Shown: positions 18,520-28,507, numbered from the stretch's first letter. The stretch: 64,000 nt of DNA from Vibrio ichthyoenteri ATCC 700023 (GCF_000222605.1 NZ_AFWF01000149.1:1-64000); one strand, 5' to 3'. Numbers and translations: made by a program. Notes: generated by a model from the sequence alone, not told the origin.

Positions 18520-21126
18520 TTAAGCGTCGAGCGCTTTGCTCACCTTCTCAAACAAATCCTTGGCAAGATTATCCATCGCTTTGAGTTGTTCAAGCTCAGC
18601 GCGGATCATACGCTGTCTTTGCTGATCATATTTACCGAGTTTTAACAGCGGGTCAATCAATCGTGATGCAACTTGTGGATTGCTGCTATTCAACTCACGT
18701 AAAATCTCACCTGCGAACTGGTATCCAGAGCCATCTTTAGCATGGAAATGAACCGGGTTCATATTCAAAAATGAACCCACTAAACTGCGTGTACGATTTG
18801 GATTTTTCAAACTGAACGCTTCATGTTCCATCGTCTGCTTAATCGTATCAAGCACGTTATCTGCCGGATTGGTGCCTTGTAGCGCAAACCATTTATCCAT
18901 GACCAAACCATCATGTTTCCATTTGGCACTGTAATCGGCCATTAAGGTTTCGCGACAAGCCAATTGCGCCGAGTTAGCCGCGCTCATCGCCGCCATGGTA
19001 TCGGTCATGTTATTGGCATTCGCGTATTGCTGTTCAACCAAGCTGTTACCTTGCTCGGTCATTGCCAAATATGACAATGCCACATTACGTAATGCACGTT
19101 TGCCAATGGCTGCATGTTCAATCGTGTATTGAGCTTGAGCCAAACTACAGTAAATCGCGCTGAGTTCATCTTGCAGTTCGACCGCCAATTGTTGTTTAAT
19201 TGCTTTCAGCACTTGTGCGATAGCATCTACATCAACGGTTTTATACCAACCTGATACTTCATTGTGGCTCGGTAGTGAAAGAACTTCGGCAATAAACGCA
19301 GGCTCTAACGTTTCGCTAAGTAATACGCCACGGAACGCATCAATCACACTCACTGGTAATTCAACTTCACCACCTTGTTGAACAACTTCCACGTTATGAC
19401 GAATGTATTTTGCCAGCAGCATTTGCCCTGCATCCCAACGAGCAAACTCATTGCGTGAATGGACCATCAAGAACGTTAGTTCTTCATCGCTGTACTCATA
19501 TTCCAATTTAACTGGCGCCGAAAACTCTCGCAGTAGTGATGGAATAGGTTTTTCCAATACATTTTCAAACACAAAGGTTTGTTTGTCTTGAGTTACATTC
19601 AATACATGATGCACTTTTTCACCGTTACAGCGTAACTCTATAACGTCACCTTGTGGCGTATATAACTCTATATCAAAAGGAATATGCAGTGCTTGCTTCT
19701 CTTTCTGATCTTGTGTCGCTTCCGTTGATTGTTCAATCGTTAACGCATAGGTTTTGGCTGATTGATCATACTGGCTAGAGACGCGAACCGTTGGCGTACC
19801 CGATTGACTGTACCACAGGCGGAATTGAGTCAGGTCAACACCCGTTGCATCTTCCATCGCTGAGACAAAGTCTTCACAGGTTGCGGCCGTACCATCGTGG
19901 CGCTCAAAGTAAAGCTTCATGCCTTTTTGGAATCCTTCTTCACCCAATAAGGTATGGTACATACGAATCACTTCGCTGCCCTTTTCATATACCGTTAAGG
20001 TGTAGAAGTTGTTCATCTCAATCACTTGCTCTGGGCGAATAGGATGAGACATTGGGCTCGCATCTTCAGCAAACTGTGGGCCGCGAATAATGCGCACATT
20101 ACCAATACGGTTTACGGCGCGCGAGCCTAAATCTGATGAGAATTCTTGGTCACGGAAAACGGTTAAGCCTTCTTTCAAACTCAGTTGGAACCAATCACGG
20201 CATGTCACTCGGTTGCCTGTCCAGTTATGGAAGTACTCGTGGCCGATCACCGCTTCGATACCAAGATAATCGGTATCGGTTGCTGTTTGGTCGTTCGCTA
20301 AAACAAATTTCGAGTTGAAGACGTTTAAACCTTTGTTTTCCATCGCGCCCATGTTGAAGAAATCAACGGCAACTATCATATAGATATCAAGATCGTATTC
20401 GAGATTGAAACGTTCCTCATCCCACTTCATGGAATTGATCAGTGATAGCATCGCGTGATTTGCACGTTCTAAATTTCCCTTATCAACAAAAATTTCCAGC
20501 TCAACGTTACGGCCTGACTGAGTTTGGTATTGATCGCGCAATACATCAAAGTCACCCGCAACTAACGCAAATAAATAAGAAGGTTTAGGATGTGGATCTT
20601 GCCACTGTACCCAATGACGACCATTGTCCAATTCACCTTGTGCAAGGCGATTACCGTTGCTCAACAAATAAGGATAATTGGCTTTATCTGCAATGACTTT
20701 GGTGGTGTATTTTGCCAATACATCAGGACGATCAAGATAGAAAGTAATACGACGGAAACCTTCCGCTTCACATTGTGTACAGTATGCTCCGCCTGACTTA
20801 TATAAACCTTCTAATAAAGTGTTCGCTTCGGGATTAACTTCAGTCACGATTTCTAAGCTAAATTCACTTGGTAGCTGGTGGATATGCAATCCATCTTCAA
20901 CTTGTTCAAACTCGCTCCAAGGTTGGCCATTAACTTTTAAACTCTTTAATACCAGCGCATCGCCATCCAGCTCAAGAGTCGCACTCTCTTTTAATTGTTT
21001 TACTTGCGACACTGCCGTAACAATCGTTGCGGTATCATGCAGATCGAAAGTTAGATCAATATCGGTGATAGTATGAGATGGTGACTGATAGTCTTTGCGG
21101 TATTTGGCTTGAGGAATATGAGCCAT
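18520..21126 (-). CDS. pepN: Aminopeptidase N (M1 zinc metallopeptidase)
   Basis: PepN is the broad-specificity cytoplasmic aminopeptidase of the M1 family. The 868-residue product (E. coli 870) contains the exopeptidase motif GAMEN at 260-264 and the zinc motif HEYFH at 296-300, with the third ligand Glu319 in LKEGLTVFRDQEF. The ATG start has AAGGA at good spacing. The C-terminal helical domain is complete. In E. coli pepN also lies near pyrD, so the local order is ancestral. Confidence 0.97.
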   Translation of the reverse strand: MAHIPQAKYRKDYQSPSHTITDIDLTFDLHDTATIVTAVSQVKQLKESATLELDGDALVLKSLKVNGQPWSEFEQVEDGLHIHQLPSEFSLEIVTEVNPEANTLLEGLYKSGGAYCTQCEAEGFRRITFYLDRPDVLAKYTTKVIADKANYPYLLSNGNRLAQGELDNGRHWVQWQDPHPKPSYLFALVAGDFDVLRDQYQTQSGRNVELEIFVDKGNLERANHAMLSLINSMKWDEERFNLEYDLDIYMIVAVDFFNMGAMENKGLNVFNSKFVLANDQTATDTDYLGIEAVIGHEYFHNWTGNRVTCRDWFQLSLKEGLTVFRDQEFSSDLGSRAVNRIGNVRIIRGPQFAEDASPMSHPIRPEQVIEMNNFYTLTVYEKGSEVIRMYHTLLGEEGFQKGMKLYFERHDGTAATCEDFVSAMEDATGVDLTQFRLWYSQSGTPTVRVSSQYDQSAKTYALTIEQSTEATQDQKEKQALHIPFDIELYTPQGDVIELRCNGEKVHHVLNVTQDKQTFVFENVLEKPIPSLLREFSAPVKLEYEYSDEELTFLMVHSRNEFARWDAGQMLLAKYIRHNVEVVQQGGEVELPVSVIDAFRGVLLSETLEPAFIAEVLSLPSHNEVSGWYKTVDVDAIAQVLKAIKQQLAVELQDELSAIYCSLAQAQYTIEHAAIGKRALRNVALSYLAMTEQGNSLVEQQYANANNMTDTMAAMSAANSAQLACRETLMADYSAKWKHDGLVMDKWFALQGTNPADNVLDTIKQTMEHEAFSLKNPNRTRSLVGSFLNMNPVHFHAKDGSGYQFAGEILRELNSSNPQVASRLIDPLLKLGKYDQQRQRMIRAELEQLKAMDNLAKDLFEKVSKALDA

Positions 21127-21180
21127 AACTAAATCCTTCTAATGAATATTTTTGTTTAGTTAGCTTACAACTCTGAAAAC

Positions 21181-21218
21181 AAAAAAACGGGCATTCTCTA
21201 TAATTGCCTCGTTTTTTT
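21181..21218 (-). terminator. Terminator of the exported 220-aa protein gene
   Basis: A stem-loop flanked by A7 and T7 (AAAACG-GGCA ... TGCC-T-CGTTTT) could work on both strands. It lies 57 bases after the minus-strand stop at 21275. Confidence 0.65.
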
Positions 21219-21274
21219 ACTAGTATCTTGGTGTCTTGCCAACAGAGTGTCTATTCGTTAGCCAATCTTTAGAG

Positions 21275-21937
21275 TTATCGGATTCGGTTCAATACTGCAA
21301 ACATTTCACCTTCTTCGGTTTCAATCGTTAAGGTATCTTGATTGAGTTTATAACGCGTGTTGTGTTCACCATTCTCATACAACAATACCAGATGCTCTCC
21401 TTCGGTATAATACACACCTTGGTGAATAGCTTCATCGCCGTCTTTATTACTGACTTTAAACTGGAAAATAAAATCGGGTTGCAGCACTAAATCCATGCGG
21501 TTTACATCGTTCTCTTCTAAATCGTAGCCGGCAAGATGCTCACTCGACCACATTCCCGCGAGTGAATTAGACAAAGCTTTGGTGAAAACAACCCCATTAA
21601 GGTTGAGTAAATTGTGATTTCCCGAATATTGATACACCTGAGGTTGATCGGTATGAAGACCAAGAATAATAGTATCTTCGTTGGCGGTGTACATGCCTTC
21701 CCAATGCTCAATACTGTAGTCACGTTTTTGAATATCGATTTGGAAGTTGTACTCAGAGTCGAGTGTTAATTTTATGGCGAGAAAATTTTCTTGTGACTTT
21801 TCTGGATTTGGATTCACCAAATACCAATCACCAAGTAGAAAAGGATGATCAAAATAACTCAAGGCATCCGCATCTTTTGCAGGTGCACTCCAAACAGTAA
21901 GACTAAAACATGCTAGTAAAATCCCTATTAACTTCAT
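21275..21937 (-). CDS. Exported protein of unknown function (220 aa)
   Basis: The product starts with a clear signal peptide (MKLIGILLACFSLTVWSAPA, cleavage near WSA|PAKD); the cysteine is not in a good lipobox. The mature part is acidic and beta-rich. It contains two similar halves, each with a G-x-W segment (HPFLLGDWYLVNP and LAGMWSSEHL) and a later Q-V-type strand, suggesting a duplicated small beta-barrel fold. AAGGGGAAG precedes the ATG. No family is recognised. It stands alone between pepN and prc, with an FNR/CRP-like site about 60 bases upstream. Confidence 0.75.
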   Translation of the reverse strand: MKLIGILLACFSLTVWSAPAKDADALSYFDHPFLLGDWYLVNPNPEKSQENFLAIKLTLDSEYNFQIDIQKRDYSIEHWEGMYTANEDTIILGLHTDQPQVYQYSGNHNLLNLNGVVFTKALSNSLAGMWSSEHLAGYDLEENDVNRMDLVLQPDFIFQFKVSNKDGDEAIHQGVYYTEGEHLVLLYENGEHNTRYKLNQDTLTIETEEGEMFAVLNRIR

Positions 21938-21997
21938 ATCGCTTCCCCTTACTTTTATTTTAAGCGTAGGTGCAACTGTTCGATAAAGCTAAGTTTT

Positions 21998-22011
21998 TTG
22001 ATCTAGATCAC
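21998..22011. promoter_or_regulatory. FNR/CRP-like palindrome upstream of the 220-aa gene
   Basis: TTGAT-CTAG-ATCAC matches the FNR consensus TTGAT-N4-ATCAA at 9 of 10 positions. It is also CRP-like. It lies 61 bases upstream of the start at 21937. Confidence 0.4.
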
Positions 22012-22026
22012 GTTATTTATAGACAC

Positions 22027-22054
22027 AAAAAAAGCGAGCTTAATGCTCGCTTTT
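22027..22054 (-). terminator. Terminator of prc
   Basis: The stem GCGAGC/GCTCGC has flanking A7 on the left (a minus-strand U run) and T4 on the right. It lies 18 bases after the prc stop. Confidence 0.85.
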
Positions 22055-22071
22055 GATATTAATACTGTTGA

Positions 22072-24066
22072 TTATTGGATCATATCAACCATAATCGCGA
22101 CAGATTCGTCTAAATATGCGTCTGGAGCTTCATAATCCTTCGGAATGTCATCCAACGTTTTATAAGGCTTTAAGCCAGCGGCAGCTTGGCGTTCATTAAC
22201 ACGAGTTAAACGCAAAGCATCGGCTTCATCACTGATTCGTTGACGCTCTTTCTTATTTAATGAAAGTGCATTGTCTTCTTTCTCAGCATTGTAGCGTTCA
22301 ATATCTTGTGCAATAAAACCAAACTCTAGATCATTAGCGATACGAGCCTGGTGTTTGGTATCCAACGTTGCGATGATGCTTTCGTTACGCTGTAACTTTT
22401 CATAATTCGCTTTGTCGATACTATCCCAAGGCAATGCATTATCCTCTACGCTCTCACCTGTTTCTGCAGGGTCGATAGGTGTTGGATAGGCAATGTCTGG
22501 AACAACACCTTTATTTTGAGTACTGCCACCATCGATTCGGTAGAATTTCTGGATTGTGTACTGAACGTAGCCTAATTCTTTATCGAACAAATCATAGATA
22601 TGGTTAAGTGAGCGGTGTTGCTGGACGGTACCCTTACCAAACGAGTTTTCCCCAACCACGATACCACGACCATAATCTTGCATTGCCGCCGCAAAAATCT
22701 CTGATGCTGAAGCGCTATAGCGGTTAACCAAAACCATTAATGGTCCTTGGTAGCTGATCACATCATCCGTATCATTATTGACACTAACTCGACCATAACT
22801 ATCACGCACTTGAACCACCGGGCCACTGGTAATAAACAAACCAGATAATGCCGTTGCTTCTGTTAGTGCACCACCACCATTATTGCGCAGATCGACAATG
22901 ATACCGTCAACCTTCTTCGCCTTCAGATCCACAAGTAACTTGTCAGTATCTTTAGCAAGGCCGACGTAGAAACTTGGTACTTCTAACACACCAATTTTCT
23001 TTCCGTCCTGCTCAATAATCTCAGATTTAACAGCGCGATCTTCTAGGCGAACTTTATCTCGAACAATAGAGATGATTTGGCTCTTAGCATCTTTACCTTC
23101 CGGTAAGACTTCCAGCTTAACCGTTGTGCCTTTTGGCCCTTTGATTAACTGAACAACGTCATCAAGACGCCAACCGATCACATCAACCATATCTTCACCG
23201 TCTTGTCCGACGCTAACGATACGATCGCCTTCACCAATTTGTTTACTTTTTGCCGCTGGACCACCAGCCACTAAAGAACGAATAATGGTGTAGTCATCCG
23301 TCATCTGCAGTACCGCACCTATCCCTTCAAGAGATAAGTTCATCTCTTGTTGAAACTGGTCTGCATTGCGAGGTGATAAATAACTGGTGTGTGGATCAAC
23401 TTCACGAGCGAATGCATTCATGTAGATCTGAAATGCATCTTCGTTGTGAGTTTGGCTAAGGCGTTTCAACGCATTGTTGTAGCGTTTGCCTAAAACCTCT
23501 TTAATCTCATCCCAACTTTTCCCTGTTAACTTCAGGTTTAAAGCATCGTACTTAACACGCTTACGCCACAACTCATCAAGCTCAGCCGTCGATTTAGGCC
23601 ACATGGCTTCACTACGATCAAGTTCAATCGATTCATCGACATCAAAATCCATCTCTTTATCAAGCAACGACAAAGCGTAGTCAAAACGCTCATAACGGCG
23701 CTTGATCGATTGATTGTATATATCGAAGGCAATCTGATTGTCACCAGATTTCAGTTGATCATCGAGAGATTTATCCCAAGCAGAGAATTTATCAATATCC
23801 GCTTGAGTAAAGATGTTCTTGTTGTAGTCGAGCAATTCTAAGTAACGATCAAAGATCTCTTGCGAGAATTCATCGTTAAGAGTGAAATGTTTGTAATGAG
23901 AGCGTGTAAATCGAGACGTTACCCGTTTACTTGCCGTCTTATGCTGAGCTTCAGGCACAAGAACAGGTAAATCGGTCATCTCGATATTCGCTTCGAGAGC
24001 AGCTGCTGGATTAGCTGCTAGCAATAAGCTAGCAGCAATCAGAGAAATATTTAAACGGCATTTCAT
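22072..24066 (-). CDS. prc: Tail-specific protease Prc
   Basis: Prc is a periplasmic processing protease that degrades proteins by their C-terminal tails; E. coli substrates include FtsI and MepS. The 664-residue product has a signal peptide (cleavage after ANPAAA, about residue 23), a PDZ domain around residues 240-325 and the S41 catalytic domain. The Ser453 (NRYSASASE) and Lys478 (NSFGKGTVQ) dyad has the 25-residue spacing of E. coli. Gene order prc-proQ-msrC is as in E. coli; the gap after proQ is 17 bases. A small inverted repeat (AGGAG-AGT-CTCCT) just before the start could mask the ribosome binding site. Confidence 0.97.
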   Translation of the reverse strand: MKCRLNISLIAASLLLAANPAAALEANIEMTDLPVLVPEAQHKTASKRVTSRFTRSHYKHFTLNDEFSQEIFDRYLELLDYNKNIFTQADIDKFSAWDKSLDDQLKSGDNQIAFDIYNQSIKRRYERFDYALSLLDKEMDFDVDESIELDRSEAMWPKSTAELDELWRKRVKYDALNLKLTGKSWDEIKEVLGKRYNNALKRLSQTHNEDAFQIYMNAFAREVDPHTSYLSPRNADQFQQEMNLSLEGIGAVLQMTDDYTIIRSLVAGGPAAKSKQIGEGDRIVSVGQDGEDMVDVIGWRLDDVVQLIKGPKGTTVKLEVLPEGKDAKSQIISIVRDKVRLEDRAVKSEIIEQDGKKIGVLEVPSFYVGLAKDTDKLLVDLKAKKVDGIIVDLRNNGGGALTEATALSGLFITSGPVVQVRDSYGRVSVNNDTDDVISYQGPLMVLVNRYSASASEIFAAAMQDYGRGIVVGENSFGKGTVQQHRSLNHIYDLFDKELGYVQYTIQKFYRIDGGSTQNKGVVPDIAYPTPIDPAETGESVEDNALPWDSIDKANYEKLQRNESIIATLDTKHQARIANDLEFGFIAQDIERYNAEKEDNALSLNKKERQRISDEADALRLTRVNERQAAAGLKPYKTLDDIPKDYEAPDAYLDESVAIMVDMIQ

Positions 24067-24083
24067 GCGTAGGAGACTCTCCT

Positions 24084-24716
24084 TTATGCGCGAAGGTGCT
24101 CCGCTTTCACAACCATTTGCAGGCCGTTAGACAGTTGAACTCGCACATCTTCCTTATTGATTTCAACGATAGTCGCTGCCATGTTTCCTTTGCCCATGTT
24201 CACGTTTACATCATTACCAACGCGTACTTCGTCAGCATTTAGTGCACGTGTTTCTACAGGTGCTTGAGCTTTTGGCGCTTTATTCGCTTGTGGGCGACGA
24301 GCTTGCTGAGGCTTCTTGCCTGCAGGTTTTGCTTTCGCTTTAGCTTCTTCACGAGCTTTTTGCGCTTGCTCTTTCTTACGAGCTTGCACTTTTGCTTTGC
24401 TTTCAGCTAACGCTGCTTTAGCGTGTTCAACGTGCTCTTCGTCTAGCTCACCACAAGGGTTACCGTCTAGGTCAACGCGTACTGCACCTGGTTTAGCACC
24501 GTGCAGGTAACGCCATGATGAAGTGTACTGTCTTAACGCTGCGCGAAGCTGAGTTTTACTTACTTTCGGGTCATCAGATAGACGATCCGCAAGATCTTGA
24601 AAAATACCAATTTTGAGTGGTTTTGCTTCACCTTCTAAAGTAAAGCACTTAGGGAAACATTCAGCAACGTATGCAATGATTTCTTTGCTGTTTTTTAACT
24701 TTTCAGTGTTTTCCAT
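24084..24716 (-). CDS. proQ: RNA chaperone ProQ
   Basis: ProQ is a global FinO-domain RNA-binding protein for structured sRNAs and mRNA 3' ends. The 210-residue product has the FinO domain at about residues 5-120 ([15 protein letters not shown] through [12 protein letters not shown]). A Lys/Ala/Glu-rich linker follows (about 120-165), then a small C-terminal Tudor-like domain ending [14 protein letters not shown]. The ATG at 24714-24716 is chosen because it matches family N-termini ([12 protein letters not shown]) and has AGGAAC upstream; the longer frame to 24803 is rejected. It is co-transcribed with prc, as in E. coli. Confidence 0.96.
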   Translation of the reverse strand: MENTEKLKNSKEIIAYVAECFPKCFTLEGEAKPLKIGIFQDLADRLSDDPKVSKTQLRAALRQYTSSWRYLHGAKPGAVRVDLDGNPCGELDEEHVEHAKAALAESKAKVQARKKEQAQKAREEAKAKAKPAGKKPQQARRPQANKAPKAQAPVETRALNADEVRVGNDVNVNMGKGNMAATIVEINKEDVRVQLSNGLQMVVKAEHLRA

Positions 24717-24817
24717 GTGGGTTCCTGGTTCATGCGGACGTTCCGCGAGCATCATTAAGATAAATATTTCAGGTATTATAGTGACCTGAAAGCGAAAAAC
24801 CACACTCTAACGCTAAT

Positions 24818-25291
24818 TTATGCCTTGATAGCGTGTGAATTGAGCAGGTTTTCTACTTCAGCCATCAAAAATGTCAAACCTTGCTCGTCTTCTTCGCTGA
24901 ATCGACCAATATTTGGACTATCGATATCTAAAACTCCGGCTATTTTACCATTAATTGAGAAAGGAATCACAATCTCTGAGTTACTTGCGGCATCACAAGC
25001 GATGTGTCCTGCAAATTCATGGACATCATAAACACGTTGAACCGTATTTGTTGCCGCTGCCGTCCCACACACTCCTTTACCTAAAGGAATGCGCACACAA
25101 GCCGGTTTTCCTTGAAACGGACCTAGGACCAATTCGCCTTCTTCCATTAAGTAAAAGCCGACCCAATTTAGGTCAATCAATTCCATATTGAGTAAAGCAC
25201 TCAAATTCGACAAATTCGCAATAAAATTGCTTTCTGATTCTAATAATGCCAACGCTTGTTTGGTCAGTCGCTGGTAATGTTCTATTTTCAT
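24818..25291 (-). CDS. msrC: Free methionine-(R)-sulfoxide reductase (GAF domain)
   Basis: The 157-residue single GAF-domain enzyme reduces free Met-R-sulfoxide with thioredoxin. The three family cysteines are present, Cys65, Cys75 and Cys99, with the same 10- and 24-residue spacing as E. coli Cys84/94/118. The ATG at 25289-25291 is chosen over an upstream TTG at 25303. It precedes proQ on the same strand, the E. coli yebR-proQ-prc arrangement, and is divergent from the ABC exporter. Confidence 0.92.
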   Translation of the reverse strand: MKIEHYQRLTKQALALLESESNFIANLSNLSALLNMELIDLNWVGFYLMEEGELVLGPFQGKPACVRIPLGKGVCGTAAATNTVQRVYDVHEFAGHIACDAASNSEIVIPFSINGKIAGVLDIDSPNIGRFSEEDEQGLTFLMAEVENLLNSHAIKA

Positions 25292-25365
25292 ATTATCTAC
25301 CAAGAGGATTTTCCATTTGAAAACATGAGACTTCTACTTCGATTCTACGTACAATTGATTTAACT

Positions 25366-25384
25366 CTTAATAATAAGCATTATC
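25366..25384. promoter_or_regulatory. Fur-like box
   Basis: The 19 bases ending GCATTATC match the classical Fur consensus at 15 of 19 positions. The box ends 6 bases before the ABC exporter start and lies about 75 bases upstream of the divergent msrC start, so it could control either gene. Confidence 0.6.
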
Positions 25385-25390
25385 ACTTAA

Positions 25391-27187
25391 ATGACCGCAG
25401 AAGCTAACACTATTAGCCGTTCTTGGCTGATAACTCAAGTAAAAAAGAACAAGTCAAAACTGCTTGTTGCGAACCTTATCGCCATTATCGCCACTCTGAT
25501 CAGTGTACCTATCCCACTACTAATGCCTTTAATGGTCGACGAAGTGCTACTTAAGCAACCGGGCGAAGGTTTGGCACTGATGAATTCGGTTCTGCCCGCC
25601 TCTATTCAAACCCCAACGGGTTACATCTTTTTTACCCTGTTTCTCATTGTCCTTATGCGCAGTGCTGGACAAGCGTTGAATATTTTACAAAGTCGACAGT
25701 TCACTCTGGTGTCTAAAACGATTACTTACCAAATGCGCAGTAAGATGATCGATAAGCTTGGGCGGATCAGCATTCGTCAATACGAGACCCAAGGCAGTGG
25801 AGGCATCAACGCCCACTTGGTGACTGACATTGAAACCATCGATCTCTTCATTGGTTCAACGCTCAGTAAATTCATCATTAGTTTATTGACGGTGCTTGGT
25901 ACAGCAGGTGTATTGCTATGGTTAGATTGGCGCCTTGGTTTGTTTATTTTGCTGGTCAATCCGATTGTGATTTACTTCTCACGCAAATTAGGTAGCAAAG
26001 TTAAACACCTTAAAAAGCGTGAGAACCAGTCATTTGAACAATTTCAAAATCGCTTGGTGGAAACCTTAGATGGAATCTATCAACTTCGCGCGGCAAACAA
26101 AGAACGTGAATTTCTAACTGAGCTTAAGTTGCAAGCCAATCAAGTGCGCTTAGATTCTGATAAATATGCATGGCAATCTGAAGCTGCGGGACGCGTCTCC
26201 TTTCTTCTATTCCTGTTAGGTTTTGAACTCTTTCGTGCCGTTGCAATGTTAATGGTGCTATTTAGTGATTTAACCATTGGTCAGATCTTCGCCGTGTTTG
26301 GCTATTTATGGTTTATGTTAGGCCCTGTTCAAGAACTCCTTGGTATCCAGTTCTCTTGGTACAGCGCGAAAGCAGCATTAGGCCGTATTAATACTCTGTT
26401 GCAGTTAGAAGAAGAATACCGACCTATTAGCAAAATCAACCCATTCGTTGAGGGGCAAGAAGTCGATGTCTCTATAGAAGAGGTTACCTTCTCCTATAAT
26501 GAAGAGACAAAAGTACTAAATAATTTGTCGCTACATATCCCAGCGGGGAAAAAAGTGGCATTAGTGGGAGCAAGTGGCGGAGGTAAATCGACACTTATCC
26601 AGTTGCTTATCGGGGTCTATCGTCAGGACTCAGGGCATATTAAATTTAACCATCAAACGACCGATGACATAAGTTTTGATGTAATTCGTGATCAAATTGC
26701 CGTGGTTTTACAGCAACCTATACTATTTAATGACAGCTTAAGGCATAATCTGACGCTTGGTGGTCATTACAGTGATACCCAACTTTGGCAGGCGCTTGAA
26801 ATCGCTCAAATGCAAGATGTGATCTCACAGCTCAGCCAAGGACTTGATACTCAAGTAGGTCGAAATGGTATACGTTTGTCCGGTGGTCAACGTCAACGTT
26901 TAGCTATCGCACGTATGGTGCTGAGCGATCCTAAATTCGTCATTCTTGATGAAGCCACATCGGCATTAGATACCGCCACTGAAGCGGCATTACACCGAGC
27001 TTTAACAGAATTTTTGAGTGGCCGCACAACCTTAATTGTTGCGCACCGCTTATCCGCAGTAAAACAAGCAGACCTCATCTACGTACTGGAAGATGGGCAA
27101 GTGACTCAGTTTGGGACGCATGGAGAGTTAGTTGAACAACAAGGCTTATATCAAACCCTTTATGGCGCAATACAGTCTCACGGCTAA
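25391..27187 (+). CDS. ABC exporter, fused membrane and ATPase domains
   Basis: The 598-residue half-transporter has a six-segment membrane domain (about residues 20-320) followed by an ATPase with Walker A GASGGGKST, signature LSGGQRQRLAIAR and Walker B FVILDEATSALD. The type I exporter fold suggests homodimeric export of a peptide, siderophore or lipid-like substrate; no peptidase C39 domain is present. No good ribosome binding site precedes the ATG. A Fur-like box overlaps the likely promoter, suggesting iron regulation. It sits between msrC and letA, which are adjacent in E. coli, so it looks like a lineage-specific insertion. Its stop is 30 bases before letA, so it may drive letAB-rsmF transcription. 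Confidence 0.88.
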   Translation: MTAEANTISRSWLITQVKKNKSKLLVANLIAIIATLISVPIPLLMPLMVDEVLLKQPGEGLALMNSVLPASIQTPTGYIFFTLFLIVLMRSAGQALNILQSRQFTLVSKTITYQMRSKMIDKLGRISIRQYETQGSGGINAHLVTDIETIDLFIGSTLSKFIISLLTVLGTAGVLLWLDWRLGLFILLVNPIVIYFSRKLGSKVKHLKKRENQSFEQFQNRLVETLDGIYQLRAANKEREFLTELKLQANQVRLDSDKYAWQSEAAGRVSFLLFLLGFELFRAVAMLMVLFSDLTIGQIFAVFGYLWFMLGPVQELLGIQFSWYSAKAALGRINTLLQLEEEYRPISKINPFVEGQEVDVSIEEVTFSYNEETKVLNNLSLHIPAGKKVALVGASGGGKSTLIQLLIGVYRQDSGHIKFNHQTTDDISFDVIRDQIAVVLQQPILFNDSLRHNLTLGGHYSDTQLWQALEIAQMQDVISQLSQGLDTQVGRNGIRLSGGQRQRLAIARMVLSDPKFVILDEATSALDTATEAALHRALTEFLSGRTTLIVAHRLSAVKQADLIYVLEDGQVTQFGTHGELVEQQGLYQTLYGAIQSHG

Positions 27188-27217
27188 TCGTATCGTTTTC
27201 TTGTTATGGGGGCTCGA

Positions 27218-28507
27218 ATGAGCCCTATCGCCCATCAATGCTCGCCAAACAAAGTGCGACTATGTCAAGGTTGTGAACTGCCTGTCGATGTGGTCAACGT
27301 AAAACTTGGCAAAAGCGCTTACTGCCCTCGCTGCAATACTCAACTGTATCGCGGCGGGCAACCATCGCTATCTGGCAACTTAGCCGTTGCGGTCACTTGT
27401 TTACTGCTATTTATACCGTCGCATTTTTTTAATTTCATTAGCATTCGTCTTTTTGGACAAATGATCCCAGCTACGCTGCCATCCGGCGTTTTTTCCCTGT
27501 TTAATGAAGGTTTCATTTTTCTTTCTCTGCTGGTGTTCTTCTGTAGCTCAATAGCCCCCTTATTGGTGTGTGGCTCTGTCGCTCTCGCTCATAGCGCACT
27601 CAAGTTACACCATTTCAAGTTATTGAAATATTCCCTTTGGCTTATCCAACACTTAAAGCATTGGGTAATGATTGATGTATTCTTGATTAGTGTGGCTATC
27701 TCTTGTTTCAAACTGCAAGATTACTCAGATATTTTCGTTGGTCCGGGCCTTTATGGTCTGATCTTATTGCAGCTTTTCACCGTGCTGCTGATTAGCCGCG
27801 TCAGTATCAGACGTTATTGGGAAGCTTACCAACAAGAAGCCAGCTATACGTTTGAGCACAAAGACATACATTGCTCCAACTGCCATCTTTCTCAACCAGA
27901 CAACCGCGTCTGTATTCGTTGTGAAAGCCCACTCCATCATCGCAAGCCCAATTCACTGCAGAAGACTGCCGCTTATCTATTGGCTGCGTCGATAGTCATT
28001 TTCCCGGCGAATTTAATGCCAATTTCTGTGCTGCTGACTAACGGTAAACGCCTAGAAGACACTATCTTTTCGGGTGTGGCAGCGTTGATTAAGAATGGTA
28101 TGACCGGGATCGCTGCGATTATTTTTATCGCTAGTATTGTCGTGCCAGTGGCGAAAATTCTTAGCCTCACTTATATCCTGCTCGCGATTAAATTTAAGCG
28201 GCAAATTTTTCATCGTCAACGAATGATGATTTACTTCGTGGTGAAATGGATTGGTAAATGGTCAATGATGGATTTGTTTGTTATTTCTATCATGATGACC
28301 TTAGTTGACCGAGGCCAAATACTTGATTTTACACCGGGTTATGGCGCTGTCGCTTTCGGTTTCGTTGTGGTATTAACCATGCTAGCCGCAGAGAGCTTCG
28401 ACCCGAGATTTATATGGGACAATTATCGCGAACGGGCTCCTAAACAGACCTCTCGCGATAATTCTTTGCAAAACAAGCCTAAACAACAAGAGTCTTTGAA
28501 TGAGTAA
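27218..28507 (+). CDS. letA: LetA (PqiA-family inner-membrane protein)
   Basis: LetA is the inner-membrane partner of the LetB lipid-transport tunnel. The 429-residue product has two PqiA repeats, each preceded by a zinc-ribbon-like cysteine cluster: CQGCELPVDV...YCPRC at the N-terminus and CSNCHLSQ...VCIRCE near residue 225. Eight or so membrane segments are present. The ATG at 27218 is preferred over the one at 27206 because GGGGG (27208-27212) lies just ahead of it. It overlaps the letB start by 8 bases, so translation is coupled. The neighbours letB and rsmF match E. coli yebS-yebT-rsmF. Confidence 0.93.
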   Translation: MSPIAHQCSPNKVRLCQGCELPVDVVNVKLGKSAYCPRCNTQLYRGGQPSLSGNLAVAVTCLLLFIPSHFFNFISIRLFGQMIPATLPSGVFSLFNEGFIFLSLLVFFCSSIAPLLVCGSVALAHSALKLHHFKLLKYSLWLIQHLKHWVMIDVFLISVAISCFKLQDYSDIFVGPGLYGLILLQLFTVLLISRVSIRRYWEAYQQEASYTFEHKDIHCSNCHLSQPDNRVCIRCESPLHHRKPNSLQKTAAYLLAASIVIFPANLMPISVLLTNGKRLEDTIFSGVAALIKNGMTGIAAIIFIASIVVPVAKILSLTYILLAIKFKRQIFHRQRMMIYFVVKWIGKWSMMDLFVISIMMTLVDRGQILDFTPGYGAVAFGFVVVLTMLAAESFDPRFIWDNYRERAPKQTSRDNSLQNKPKQQESLNE

